Source: Candida dubliniensis CD36 (taxonomy: Eukaryota > Ascomycota > Pichiomycetes > Serinales > Debaryomycetaceae). From it: a DNA stretch of 64,000 nucleotides. The stretch spans positions 1,108,501 through 1,172,500 of the forward strand of contig NC_012862.1 of the NCBI RefSeq assembly GCF_000026945.1, written 5' to 3'. The position numbers and the translations under genes are program-made. Numbering within the stretch: position 1 is the first letter of the stretch; each line of letters starts with the position of its first letter. Positions 21,218 to 32,054 of this stretch are shown in pieces. A model generated the notes under the pieces. It made no database searches. It had not been told where the DNA came from and saw nothing but the letters and a program-made list of their open reading frames with translations.

Positions 21218-24082
21218 TTACCTATTGATATCTTGTTTATAAAACTGATTTAACATACCAAAAACACCTCCTTTCTTCCTTGAACTAGAATTCAATGTTT
21301 CATCTTGTAATAATCCACTATCATCAAATTTATAATTTATATTATAAATTGATGAATTCAAACTTTGTTGATCATAATAATTCCCAGTCATTATTGTTGG
21401 ATCAATAGGTTGAATTGGATTTCGGTTCCTTAATCCATTAACTGTTTGATTTTGTTGTTGTTGTTGTTGCGGTTGTTGTTGTTTGGATCCACCATAACTT
21501 TCTAAGAAATACATATATGATTTAATCATCTTGTCATCTTTTTTATACGATAAATAATCCAATTCTTCATCGGTGCCATAAGTACTTTCATTGTCATTAT
21601 CATCATCACTACTTTTTTCCAGATCACTTTTGGAAATCTTTGTCATTTCAATTTCATTATTATTATTGTTAATCTTTTGACTCTGAATTGGATTAATTAT
21701 AGTTTTTTTACCATGTTTATTCATTCTGAGTTTCTTTCTTGTTCTTTTCTTGGATTTATTCAAATCATTCATCATATTTTTATCTTTTTCTTCAAAATTA
21801 AACATGGCAAAATAACAAACATATCCTAATCCATCAACATGAATACTATATTCTCGATAAAAATCAATAATGTTCCCACTATTATGAGATATTTTAAACC
21901 ATAAGATAAACGGAGTTAATACCAGACTTAAGATTTCATTAATAATAATGATAATTTTTAAACAATACAATTGACAAAATTCATTTTTAACTTGTATTGT
22001 ATGTAATTTCTTATTCCATGAACTAGGTAAATAATGAGTAAATTGTGCCACGTATCGTAAACTTGCCTCTGGATCATAAACAAATGTCGATGCTGCATTT
22101 GAATTTGAATTTGAATTGGAAGATTGACTTGTTGTGCTTATTGTCAGTTCATGAGTAGTACCAGTAGCAGAACTGGCAGTTATGGCCCAAATTGTCCCAA
22201 AAATCAGAATATAAAATAATGCTGATCTACCATCAGTGATTTCAAATGACCAAAATGAATGATTTTCATCTTCTAATAAAATCCCCATAATTACAAGCAC
22301 AGCTAATATTGAACCAGAAATAAAATTTATTAATCGCATCAAATTAACCACAAGAAACCCTTTAGGGAATTGATCAATATAAGTATTGGCTGGTCCCATT
22401 GACATGATTAATCGTTTATTAAATAAATGAGAAAGTTCATTATATTCTCGTAATTTCCATTCAGCATAGGGAGTATATTGTCTTAAACCCAAAATTGAAG
22501 CAGGATTTGATTTATATTCATTGAAATATCGGAAAAAATATAATAAAACAAAATAAATCACAATAAATGGTGATAATATAAGATTTATAATGGCGGCCAA
22601 TTTAAATCTCGAAGTTAATTCTCGAGCTAATTGATTTCGATTATATTCTTTCAAAATTTTCCCATTGATTTGTCCTTGTTGATTATAAATAAAATTATCA
22701 ATGCATAATTTCAAATTCCATTCTAAAGTTTTCGTTAGTAAAGATTTTTCATTCATAAATAAAACTGATAAATCAAGAATATCTTTATTAATCAAAGCAA
22801 TCATATAATTTTCTCGTCTCATGATTCTATTAGCAATATCATGAGCATTTAATCGTACTTTAGATGATAAATCATTGACATAATGATTATCCAGGAAATT
22901 ATTTGATTTGGTGGCGGTTGATGTTAAAATATTATAATCTTTTAATAACATTAATTTTTCAACAATAGTTTTCCAACTAATCGTCATCAATTCATCATCA
23001 GTAACATCAAGTAAATAATGATAAAAATTCTTAAGTTCTTTTAATTTATAATTATAATCGAGATATAATTGAACCAGACGCAACAATATATATATACTAA
23101 ATCCAAATAATATAAATTTGATTGATAAAGGTATCGTGGCAAAATAATTAGGAATTATCATATCATTCAAAGTAATATGTTTGGATTCTTCTTGATGTAA
23201 ATTATCGAAAAAAATCGAATAATCAATACCCCATTTCAAAAATACCGTGAAAATTAAAATAAATATAAGAATAATTAAATCAAATCCTCTTGATAAAACA
23301 ATATTTAATAATCCTTTACCTCGATAATAATAATAAACATCACTCAAAAATTCATCCATATTAGTAATGTTTGCCCAAAGATACAATGCTCGTTCTTTGG
23401 GTGGGATAATAAACTTTCTATTGTTATTCCTAGTTCTTTGATAATTATTATTCCCAGTGGCCAGTGCTCTTTGCTGTTGCTGCTGTTGTTGTTGTTGTGG
23501 TAAATTTCTTCGAAACTGTTGCGGAGTTTGATAAACTGGTAGAGTTGGCTCATGATGTGGTTGAAATTTCCCAACTAGATTCTTTGCCCTTTGTGGAATC
23601 AGAAACTTTATTTTTGAGGACAGGCCTTGTTTATCAGTTTCAATTGGGGTTGAAGGGATTTTGGGTATATTAGGTCGCACATATGAATCTTCTGAAGATG
23701 ACAAGTCAGAATCAGAATCCGAATTCAACAAACTACTAGATTTACTCTTTTGTTTGGTAGACTTGTCTTGCATGGCCATATCCACTGCTGCCACTTGTTG
23801 CTGCAGTTGTGGTAATAAAGATTCGTCTTCAGCATCAGCATCATCTTCTTCTTGAATACTTTTTTGGAGTTGTTGATTCAATGAACTATCAAATTCAGGA
23901 TCATAATATTGATAATTATCTTGAAGTTGATTGTAAATTGAGTTTAATCCAAATATTCTCGATAAAAATGTATCATTGTTGTTAGGAATCCCTTGATAAT
24001 TGTCCTGAAATGAATCGGTCGAGTTGTTGATTAATCGATCGTTAATATTATCTTTGTATGGATTATAAGATGAAGAAGACAT
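21218..24082 (-). CDS. ATG9: Autophagy scramblase Atg9
   Basis: A 954-residue Atg9, close to the yeast length (997). The conserved core (about 225-770) has several membrane segments and family blocks such as ALYLWANITNMDEFLSDVYYY (cited as WANITNMDEFLSDVYYY), RENYMIALINKDILDLS, LEWNLKLCIDNFIYN and GPANTYIDQFPKGF. Atg9 is a trimeric lipid scramblase carried on small vesicles that seed the autophagosome. Both ends are low complexity: the N-terminal ~215 residues are acidic and Gln-rich with a poly-Gln run, and the C-terminus has Asn, Gln and Lys/Arg-rich blocks (KKRTRKKLRMNKHGKK). A CACGTG lies ~310 bp upstream at 24390-24395. Convergent with PHB2. Confidence 0.94.
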   Translation of the reverse strand: MSSSSYNPYKDNINDRLINNSTDSFQDNYQGIPNNNDTFLSRIFGLNSIYNQLQDNYQYYDPEFDSSLNQQLQKSIQEEDDADAEDESLLPQLQQQVAAVDMAMQDKSTKQKSKSSSLLNSDSDSDLSSSEDSYVRPNIPKIPSTPIETDKQGLSSKIKFLIPQRAKNLVGKFQPHHEPTLPVYQTPQQFRRNLPQQQQQQQQQRALATGNNNYQRTRNNNRKFIIPPKERALYLWANITNMDEFLSDVYYYYRGKGLLNIVLSRGFDLIILIFILIFTVFLKWGIDYSIFFDNLHQEESKHITLNDMIIPNYFATIPLSIKFILFGFSIYILLRLVQLYLDYNYKLKELKNFYHYLLDVTDDELMTISWKTIVEKLMLLKDYNILTSTATKSNNFLDNHYVNDLSSKVRLNAHDIANRIMRRENYMIALINKDILDLSVLFMNEKSLLTKTLEWNLKLCIDNFIYNQQGQINGKILKEYNRNQLARELTSRFKLAAIINLILSPFIVIYFVLLYFFRYFNEYKSNPASILGLRQYTPYAEWKLREYNELSHLFNKRLIMSMGPANTYIDQFPKGFLVVNLMRLINFISGSILAVLVIMGILLEDENHSFWSFEITDGRSALFYILIFGTIWAITASSATGTTHELTISTTSQSSNSNSNSNAASTFVYDPEASLRYVAQFTHYLPSSWNKKLHTIQVKNEFCQLYCLKIIIIINEILSLVLTPFILWFKISHNSGNIIDFYREYSIHVDGLGYVCYFAMFNFEEKDKNMMNDLNKSKKRTRKKLRMNKHGKKTIINPIQSQKINNNNNEIEMTKISKSDLEKSSDDDNDNESTYGTDEELDYLSYKKDDKMIKSYMYFLESYGGSKQQQPQQQQQQNQTVNGLRNRNPIQPIDPTIMTGNYYDQQSLNSSIYNINYKFDDSGLLQDETLNSSSRKKGGVFGMLNQFYKQDINR

Positions 24083-25668
24083 ATCTTATCATCCAACAAG
24101 CTAACCTGTGCTCCCAAAAACAGAAAAGATGAATGGAAGAAATGGGTACTTTTATGGTAGTAATTTGATTTCGGATTATTGAGTTGTTGTTAATGCCTAA
24201 TGCAATGGCTTTATTTGATAACGAGATAAAGTGTACCCAATCGTTGTTGTGATGTACTTCTTAATCTTTGTGGCTTGCACTTTATGTTCTTTCTTTTTTT
24301 TTTTTTTTCTGTCACCCTAAATGTTCTCTCATTAACACGCATATTGGTATGGCGCACGACTGTGACTTTCTCAATCATTATCTTATCAGCACGTGAGAGG
24401 CAAAACGCTACCAATTGATGGTTGTTTGTTTCTATTCTAGTTGGTGTGATATGGGTGTTTGTTGAATAGAAGGAAATACAAAAGAATAAGCAGGTCAATG
24501 ATAAGTAAAACTACAGTGTCATTAGGGTAATGCAATGTTGAATGAGGGGGGAGAATTAGAACATATATCAAAATAATAATATGTATCATTTGGGTGATTA
24601 GTTACAATATGATAATGTAATAGTGAAGGTAGAAGTCATGTAAAATAATAATAACAAGAAAGTCAACCATATGTAATTCCGGCATGGAGGGGAACATCGA
24701 AAAAACAATCGGAGATCTTACATAAAAACCAATCGTCAAAAGAAGAATAATCAAAACAAAAAGAAAGATATTGTTATGTATATTTCCTTCACTATTTTAA
24801 TGAATTTCCGTGACAATTCTTTTAGGGTTCGTAACAACAAACGGAATTAACCATCATCATATTAATGTTACAAACAGAATTATTGGTGATAACTCTCCCT
24901 ATAGATAGAAACTATACGTTGAAGTTGGCCAATACTTGAGAATAAATAGATTCGGATTTGGGAAAACAGGGAGATGGCTCCATTATTAATCAACTGAGTC
25001 CCACCCCTCTCTTTCCTTGTGTGTGGTTATTCAAATGATTGCTAAATTTATCTTGTGCTTTTTTTTTTATTTATTCAGTGTATTTAGTATAGATTTTACT
25101 ACAACAACATTAACAATAGCTGATTACTCGAATGGTCGTCTCCTTATTGCTGTTGTTGTTGTTCTTCCCCGCCATTCTTATCACTCATACATACACGCAT
25201 AAATACTTCTTCCCCTCCTTCCACCCCCACCTCTCAACTAAACAATATAGACTTGTCGAATTAAACGTTTTCGTGATACTTCTCGTGGTCCTATTGTTAT
25301 ATATGCATCGAGAGTCTTTTTCCTATTATGATTCTAACGGACTTAACTGACTAAACAGAAATAGATATATATATATAGAAGTAATATGAAATTTATCATA
25401 ATCATGGTCATCTCTCGGATTTATCAATAATAATAACAATAGAAGAGAGCCTAAAAAAAAAAAAAGACTGTCAGTCTACTCTATTGAAATTCTTTCTTGG
25501 CTCTAATTTTGAGTATAATGATCTATCGGTTGACCTTGAAGTTATTTGAACCAAAAGAGCGAATGCCATCTCTTTTAGTAGTCGTTATTATACATGAACA
25601 AGAAAGTGTTCTATTTATATACATATAATAGGAATGACGACTTGATCAGTAAAGTCTAAAGAGAAATA

Positions 25669-25723
25669 AGGAGGGGGGGGGAGAGAGAGTAAGAAGAGGA
25701 GGGGAGAAAGAGGGGGAAGAGAG
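25669..25723 (+). repeat. Purine (GA) tract with G-runs, TRY4 upstream
   Basis: Almost pure purine on the + strand with a run of nine G (25673-25681), GGGG (25701-25704) and GGGGG (25712-25716). It can in principle form a G-quadruplex or triplex, and is roughly complementary to the C/T tract about 280 bp downstream. Confidence 0.75.
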
Positions 25724-25961
25724 TACAGGAGATAAGATTGAATAAAGAGGGATGGTGTTCTAACCAATTTGATAATTATTTAGTATTTGTTAAAATTGTT
25801 AAATTCTTTTTTTAAATAGTGGGATACTGAGAATAATAATAATAGGGAGTTCGGTAATTTTGTGTAATGATAGACTTATATAATAAATGGATTAGAACTT
25901 TACTACTGTTGTTGTTGTTGTTGTTGGTGTGTTGATTGGTTGGTTGGTAGAAAAAAAAAAG

Positions 25962-26077
25962 TTCCTTTCTTCCATTCTTCCCTTCCCTTGTTCTTCCTAC
26001 TTGCTCCCTCTCCCCCCGCCCCGCCTTTTTTTTTTTATTCCTTCCCTCCCTCCCCACCTTCTCTGTTTTTTTTTTTG
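25962..26077 (+). repeat. Pyrimidine (CT) tract, TRY4 upstream
   Basis: About 115 bp nearly all C and T on the + strand, with blocks such as CCCTCTCCCCCCGCCCCGCC and a run of T before CTTCCCTCCCTCCCC. It lies 410-530 bp before the TRY4 ATG, so it may be in the 5' leader. Confidence 0.75.
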
Positions 26078-26489
26078 CTTACCCATTGTAATTATGTAAT
26101 GGCAATAATTTGCGCGCTCCCTCCCCACAAACTTGCCAGTAATATTTTTTTAACAACTATTACCGAAGCAACAGCATAAACAATAAATTGAAAGATTCTT
26201 CTTTACAAAATGAAATTTAAATTGTTACATAATCACACAGAAATTGGTTTCCTCTTAATCTTTATAAATTGAAATTACCCACCCACATTCCTTTAAATAT
26301 CCCCATGTATTAATATATATATATATATATCCAATCCTAATTCCACCTCTTTTTCTTTTTTTAGTTTTCTCTCCATTTAGTAGTTTCACATACTACTGAT
26401 ATTCCTGACCCTACTTAATATAATTATTCATAACTTATCTATTCAATACTTTTACAAATATAAAATAAAATATCCGAGCTCATTCCACC

Positions 26490-27371
26490 ATGTCTTTACC
26501 AATGTCACCTGTTTCACCAATAAATACCAGCACACCTAGTTCCACAACTAAAACTAAAACTACAACACCTCCATCACCACCATCACTGATTGAACACTCT
26601 TCACATCCATTAACATCATCAATATCAAATAATTCCATCGCGAGTGATTCATCTCTAGATAGTGATACATCTGCCACTAGCACAACCACCAATTATGGAA
26701 CCAAAACTCCATCAGGAAATGCTCGAATTTTCAACTGTAAATTATGCCAACGAGCATTCACTAGAGAAGAACATCTTACTCGACACACTTTATCGACTCA
26801 TAATAAATTGAAACCATTTACTTGTGGTATTTGTAGTCGACCATTTTCTCGAAGAGATTTATTATTACGACACGCTAAAAATCTACACCAAGGAAGTGAA
26901 GTTGCCGTCAGTAGAATTAGAAAAAGTTATAAACATTGCAATAAAGATAATGATAGTAAGAATAGTTCTGATTCTAATTCAATTAGTAACAAGACAACTA
27001 AGTATGGTAAGAAACAAGAAGTTGAAGAAGACGAAGAAGAAGAAGTGAAAAGTGATACTAGCAGTGGAGCTGATGACGAAGATAGTAATTCCAGCAACGG
27101 TGGTGGTTCTAATTATCATGCTATTAGTAATGGAAACAAGCGATTTGTTAATAATAATCCTCAACTCAAAAGAAACATGACTAATGGGTCTGCACTGTCT
27201 ACTACTAATACTACTATAAACACCACCATTCCTATTTCTACTAATAATAATACTACTTCAATATCAAAATCATCATCTAGTCATATCCGACAACGTCCTT
27301 TAAATGTTGAAGATTATGATACCCCGGAGAAGAAAAGATTGAAAATGTCGGTCAATATGTTGGTGAGCTAA
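26490..27371 (+). CDS. TRY4: C2H2 zinc-finger transcription factor Try4
   Basis: A 293-residue protein with two adjacent C2H2 fingers. Finger 1 is residues 81-104 (C83, C86, H99, H104) and finger 2 is about 110-133, with the linker NKLKPF. The pattern RAFTREEHLTRH / RPFSRRDLLLRH is that of the Msn2/Adr1-like fungal group, which reads G-rich sites. The N-terminal 75 residues are Ser/Thr/Pro-rich. The C-terminal half is low complexity with an acidic patch and Asn/Thr runs, and ends near DTPEKKRLKMSVNMLVS. The identification as TRY4 (a regulator of yeast-form adherence in C. albicans) rests on the finger pattern plus gene order. Confidence 0.8.
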   Translation: MSLPMSPVSPINTSTPSSTTKTKTTTPPSPPSLIEHSSHPLTSSISNNSIASDSSLDSDTSATSTTTNYGTKTPSGNARIFNCKLCQRAFTREEHLTRHTLSTHNKLKPFTCGICSRPFSRRDLLLRHAKNLHQGSEVAVSRIRKSYKHCNKDNDSKNSSDSNSISNKTTKYGKKQEVEEDEEEEVKSDTSSGADDEDSNSSNGGGSNYHAISNGNKRFVNNNPQLKRNMTNGSALSTTNTTINTTIPISTNNNTTSISKSSSSHIRQRPLNVEDYDTPEKKRLKMSVNMLVS

Positions 27372-28767
27372 CAATAATTAAACTTCTATGAGAAGTAATA
27401 ATTTATTTTTAATTTTATGATTTGTTGATTGATTTATATATTTTTTGGGGGGGGTATATCGGATATATTGCTTATTGTTTTTTCAGTTTATATGATTTGG
27501 CTGTTTTCTCCTCCTTCTTCTAGGGGTTATTTTCATTTCTTTATTAGTTTATGATTTATGTTGATGATGCTGATGGTTGGAAGATGATCTATTCACAACA
27601 AATAGTTGTCTTATATGATATAAGTTTTTGTCATTTGTGTGTTGTTTTATTTTTTATATGGAATATAATTTACTGCTACTGCTTACTAAAGTATACAGAG
27701 TATAAATCGGAAATATCTCTTAATAGTATATTGCTTAGTAGAAGAGGAATAGTAAATTATCTCATAACCAAAGATTAACCTCTTGATGGTTATCATATGT
27801 AATAAAACGTTTGTTAATTTTTGTGATATAACATTTGATACCAATATAAAGTGATGGTGGGGGGAGGAAGAAGAAAAAGAAAGACGGTAGCAACTATTCA
27901 GTATATTTTTGCCGCATGGGGTTAAAATTTACACCTTCGTAGACAGTTATAATAATACTAATAATCGTTGGATTTTAAAACTCATCATCATCGTCCTAAT
28001 CCAATACTCCAATCATTTGATGTATATTTTACTATTACCATTACTGATTTGTACTTCCTGTCTCCCCACTTTAACTGGAATAATTGATGTCATACAATAA
28101 ATTTATTCAAATCAATCAAAAAATGTGTACAATTTATTTTCTTTTACATAGTCAAACTAACTTAGCCTCTCTTTCCTCCCCTCTCTTTTTGCTCCCGGAG
28201 TCTCTAAATCAGAAACGACAATACTTCGTCATAAACTCTCCTTTCCCCACCCTTGCACAATAATTCTAAACCCCTTATATTATACTTTCTCGGACCTTCA
28301 TCGTCGTTGGAACCCTCATTCAATCATTGAATCCTAACTATTAAATTCACAGTTAAACAGACAAACAGACAGACAGACACCAAAATCCCCGGCGACCAAG
28401 AAAAAAAAAAAGGAGGGGGGTGGGGTAAGAGAGCGGTTTTATAATCTCACAAGCAACCAACACCGGAACGTCGGCGAAAGGGAAGTGCACCGGGTTGGTG
28501 TGTAACGAGATATGGAATCCAAAACTATCAAAACTCAAGTACCATAAACCACTAGAACTATGAACTGGTCCAAGAGTTCTACTATGAACTATCGTAACTA
28601 CTACTTAATAGGAATTAAGATTCATCAAGCGTAAAAATAGAATACGGAAGTTTTTTTTTTTTTTTTTTTTTTGGTTTTGCGAAGATGCAATGACGTAAAA
28701 CTAATGCCATCAGAAAATCTCTATAGTAGTTATACACTGAATATTACACTTGCCTACTTATTTCAAT
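27372..28767. other. Intergenic: TRY4 3' end and URN1 promoter
   Basis: 1.4 kb with no supported gene. It has a G-run (27447-27454), an ACAG repeat (28356-28379), a G-rich patch (28411-28427) and a T-run of about 22 (28651-28672) roughly 100 bp before the URN1 ATG. Confidence 0.55.
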
Positions 28768-30099
28768 ATGAAACCATTATTCACATATCAAATACCCGAT
28801 TCACCTTATTGGTATATAGTTATCACCGATACTTCTCATCATTTTTATTTCAATAATCAAGATAAATCATCATATTGGCAATTAAGTGATATACAGAACC
28901 ACTACAAAAATGGTATTGATATTCAACAACAATTGATCAAATCAATTAATTTTGATGAATTGGCAATTTTATTTGCGAAATCACGAGGAGCTCAGTTTGA
29001 AATAATTTATGATAAGGCAGAAGAGATACAAGGGGATGTTGATCAACAACAAAATGAACAGAAACAGGCTGTTGAAGAAGAAGAAGAAGAAGAGATTGTT
29101 GTGGAGAATATTCCTAGTAAAGTAAATACAAGAAAACAAGAAGAAAAAGAACAACCAAAGGTAAAACAAACGAATTCTATAATACAAGGATATTTATCGA
29201 GTGACGAAGAAGAGGAAGAAGAAGATAACAAAGAAACAGATCAAGAACAAGAAGCATCGCAATCGATACATATTGACGAATTGACTTCCCAAGCACTTGC
29301 CCAACATCAAAAATCTACTGGAATAGAGTCTGATGAAGATGGTGACAACGACAATGGGTCTCTTGATTTATCTCTAAGTGAACCCGAAAACCCAGAAACA
29401 GACACCTCTTCTGCCGAACAAGACTTCATCAACTTGTTGAACCAATTTGTTAGACGGATATCAATATACGAAAGTTGGGATTTAGTTGAAGAAGAATTAT
29501 TACAAGAATTCACTACTTATCCTGAATTTTATGCTATATCTTCAAAACTGGAAAGACAGAAAGTATTTCAAAAATGGTGCACCCAACAAGAACAACAAAA
29601 GTCATCACAACCTGACATTGAAGAAGGAGGTGTCTTTCCCACTGTCAAATTAAACTATTTAATATTTTTACAAGATTTCAAACAAGAAATTAAACAATCA
29701 TTTTATCAATCATTTTATAATTCACATTATCAACAATTGAATGGATTTAATCTTTCGTCGCTGATTAAAGAAACTATTTTCCGAAATTATAAACTTATGC
29801 TTAATGATTTCACAGAATTTGCTAAGAAATATAAGAAATTGAATGTTGGAGATAATCGAAATTTAAAAGTGATGAAATTAAATGAATTTTTACAAAACAA
29901 ACTCCATGGTGATATAAACAACACTGTCAATTCAGGTTCATTCATTGTTGATTCAAAATTATCGAATCTTGAAAATTGGATAAATTTGTTAAATCAATAT
30001 GATATCCCCACAAACATCGCGGAAAATGAAATAAATTTTCTTGTTGGTGATGAAAAAAGATTAAATAGTTATATAGATCAACTAAGAACCACCAAATAA
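28768..30099 (+). CDS. URN1: WW and FF domain protein, Urn1-like splicing factor
   Basis: A 443-residue protein. The N-terminus (MKPLFTYQIPDSPYWYIVIT through DKSSYWQL, cited in parts) is a WW-like domain of about 38 residues. An acidic, Glu/Gln-rich linker follows. An FF domain lies around residues 210-270 (EQDFINLLNQFVRRISIYES; YPEFYAISSKLERQKVFQKW). The C-terminal region is helical (YRNYKLMLNDF-like segments). S. cerevisiae Urn1 has the same two domains and is linked to pre-mRNA splicing. The frame is open six codons upstream to a TTG (28750), but the first ATG is 28768. It ends 55 bp before CEM1 on the same strand. Confidence 0.82.
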   Translation: MKPLFTYQIPDSPYWYIVITDTSHHFYFNNQDKSSYWQLSDIQNHYKNGIDIQQQLIKSINFDELAILFAKSRGAQFEIIYDKAEEIQGDVDQQQNEQKQAVEEEEEEEIVVENIPSKVNTRKQEEKEQPKVKQTNSIIQGYLSSDEEEEEEDNKETDQEQEASQSIHIDELTSQALAQHQKSTGIESDEDGDNDNGSLDLSLSEPENPETDTSSAEQDFINLLNQFVRRISIYESWDLVEEELLQEFTTYPEFYAISSKLERQKVFQKWCTQQEQQKSSQPDIEEGGVFPTVKLNYLIFLQDFKQEIKQSFYQSFYNSHYQQLNGFNLSSLIKETIFRNYKLMLNDFTEFAKKYKKLNVGDNRNLKVMKLNEFLQNKLHGDINNTVNSGSFIVDSKLSNLENWINLLNQYDIPTNIAENEINFLVGDEKRLNSYIDQLRTTK

Positions 30100-30154
30100 A
30101 TAACATCGTTTTGCCCACGACCCCCTTTTTTTTTTGGTTTATTTTGCATTAGCC

Positions 30155-31477
30155 ATGACACGCGTAGTAGTGACAGGAATGGGAATGATTAGTCCTCTTG
30201 GTGTTGGATTATCACATAATTGGAAACAATTGATTGCTAATAAATCAGGATTAATATCAACAACAACATTAGCCGATTATGAATCAGCCGGATGGGACAA
30301 AATCCCGTCAAAAGTAATTGGTAAAGTACCTCATGGGTCTATACTGGAAGGTAATTGGCAAGTAGGGGATCATTTACCGGCAAATGAAGCTCGAAGAATG
30401 GCCACTTTTAGTCATTACGCCTTGGCATCTACTCAAGAAGCTCTAACAGATGCCCAATTATTAACTAATAATAACACTTTAAACATGGATACCTATAAAA
30501 TTGGGGTGGCAGTAGGGAGTGGGATTGGATCATTTGAAGATATTTATAATAATTCAATTGCTTATAATGCATCTGGGTATAAAAAAGTTCAACCATTATT
30601 TATTCCCAAATTACTAAACAATATGGCAGCGGGGAACATTTCAATTAAATATCAAACCAAAGGTCCTTTACATTCGGTATCAACTGCTTGTGCAACAGGA
30701 TTACAAGCTATTGGTGATGGGTTTAATTTTTTGAAAATGGGGTACGCTCAAGCAATGATTTGTGGTGGTACTGAAAGTTCAATTCATCCATTAGCATTAG
30801 CTGGTTTTGCTAGAGCAAGATCAGTAGTTACTGATTCTGAATTTAATTCTAATCCAACGAAAGCTAGTCGACCATTTGATAAATCAAGAAATGGATTTGT
30901 TTTAAGTGAAGGATGTGGGATTTTGGTTTTGGAAACTTTATCTCATGCTTTAGAAAGAGGAGTTACACCTGATCAAATTTATGGAGAAATTCTCGGGTAC
31001 GGTGTTTCCGGTGATGCATATCATATAACAGCACCACATGAAGACGGTACAGGTGCCTATAGTGCCATGAATCAAGCAATTGAAAGAAGTGGGATAGATC
31101 CAGAACAGGTAGATTATGTAAATGCTCATGCTACATCAACGGTGATTGGTGATCGGGCGGAAAATAATGCCATGATGAGATTATTTAATCCACAGAAAAC
31201 AAAAGTATCATCGACAAAATCATCCATTGGACATTTATTAGGTGCTGCTGGTGCTGTAGAATCAATTTTTACATTAAATGCCATCAAAACAGGTCAAGTA
31301 CCGGCAACTTTAAATATCGATAATGTGGGACAACATGAAGGAGATGACCAATCACAGTTTAAATTTGATTATGTTGCTAATAAGAGTATTAGCATGGATG
31401 TTAATTATGCAATATGCAATTCTTTTGGGTTTGGTGGTGTTAATAGCAGTCTATGTTTTGCAAAATACCACAATTGA
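30155..31477 (+). CDS. CEM1: Mitochondrial beta-ketoacyl-ACP synthase Cem1
   Basis: A 440-residue condensing enzyme of type II fatty acid synthesis, which in mitochondria makes the octanoyl precursor of lipoic acid. The catalytic triad is visible: Cys179 in VSTACATGLQ, His325 in VNAHATSTVIGD and His360 in SSIGHLLGAAGAVES. FGFGGVNSSL closes the domain. It matches yeast Cem1 (442 residues) nearly end to end, including the start (MTRVVVTGMGMISPLGVG). No classical presequence precedes the enzyme fold, as in yeast. The frame is open to a TTG at 30134, but the first ATG is 30155. Only 55 bp separate it from URN1, so its promoter must be very short or inside URN1. Confidence 0.95.
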   Translation: MTRVVVTGMGMISPLGVGLSHNWKQLIANKSGLISTTTLADYESAGWDKIPSKVIGKVPHGSILEGNWQVGDHLPANEARRMATFSHYALASTQEALTDAQLLTNNNTLNMDTYKIGVAVGSGIGSFEDIYNNSIAYNASGYKKVQPLFIPKLLNNMAAGNISIKYQTKGPLHSVSTACATGLQAIGDGFNFLKMGYAQAMICGGTESSIHPLALAGFARARSVVTDSEFNSNPTKASRPFDKSRNGFVLSEGCGILVLETLSHALERGVTPDQIYGEILGYGVSGDAYHITAPHEDGTGAYSAMNQAIERSGIDPEQVDYVNAHATSTVIGDRAENNAMMRLFNPQKTKVSSTKSSIGHLLGAAGAVESIFTLNAIKTGQVPATLNIDNVGQHEGDDQSQFKFDYVANKSISMDVNYAICNSFGFGGVNSSLCFAKYHN

Positions 31478-32054
31478 TAAGATACGCAAATGTGGTTACT
31501 AGAGGGACAACACGGGTACCAGTTGGGTTAAAAAAAAAAAAAAAAAAATAAAAGACCGTTAATATACAAGACTAATAAAAGCAATAAAGTTGTGGTTTTA
31601 GACAGCACCAGTCAACCGCTAGCAATTACTACTAATGAGTGATTTATTTATCTGTATATCGGTTTGAACAATAGAAACTGTGGTTAAAATAGATATTGTG
31701 AAAGATGTTTCGGATAATCAATGGGTAGTGTCCCCGAAGGTAAAACTACCAACTAGCACCCAAAAAATGAAATTCCTATTTCTTTGTTGTGGTGATTGCA
31801 AAAAATAATTATCAATCTCGCAATATCAAAGCAGCCAAAAACGCCACACTTTCGTTTCGCTTCATCCAGATCATTGTGGCAGATCTCTAGATTAATTGAT
31901 TGATTGATTGATTGACACAATGTAGTTTTACTTATACCATGGTTTTGGCTTTGATATATATATTTAGTATAAATCATATACTGATTGTAACTCAACTGAT
32001 TTAACTATTCAAACCTTATAGACATCACAAGAACAAACACTACCTCACTTAATT
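31478..32054. other. Intergenic: CEM1 3' end and oxidoreductase promoter
   Basis: 577 bp with no gene seen. An A-run (31531-31548) follows CEM1, ATTG repeats lie at 31893-31914 and a TATA-like ATATATATATTT lies at 31953-31964, about 95 bp before the next ATG. Confidence 0.6.

Larger units (their letters stand above)
24083..26489. promoter_or_regulatory. Long divergent upstream region ATG9 / TRY4
   Basis: 2.4 kb without a supported gene. On the ATG9 side there are a T-run (24293-24309) and a CACGTG box (24390-24395). On the TRY4 side there are a purine tract (25669-25723), (TTG)n (25909-25926), a pyrimidine-rich tract (25962-26077) and a TA run (26310-26330) about 160 bp before the ATG. The short frames inside are low complexity. 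The length suits a regulator gene with a complex promoter or a long leader. Confidence 0.6.
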
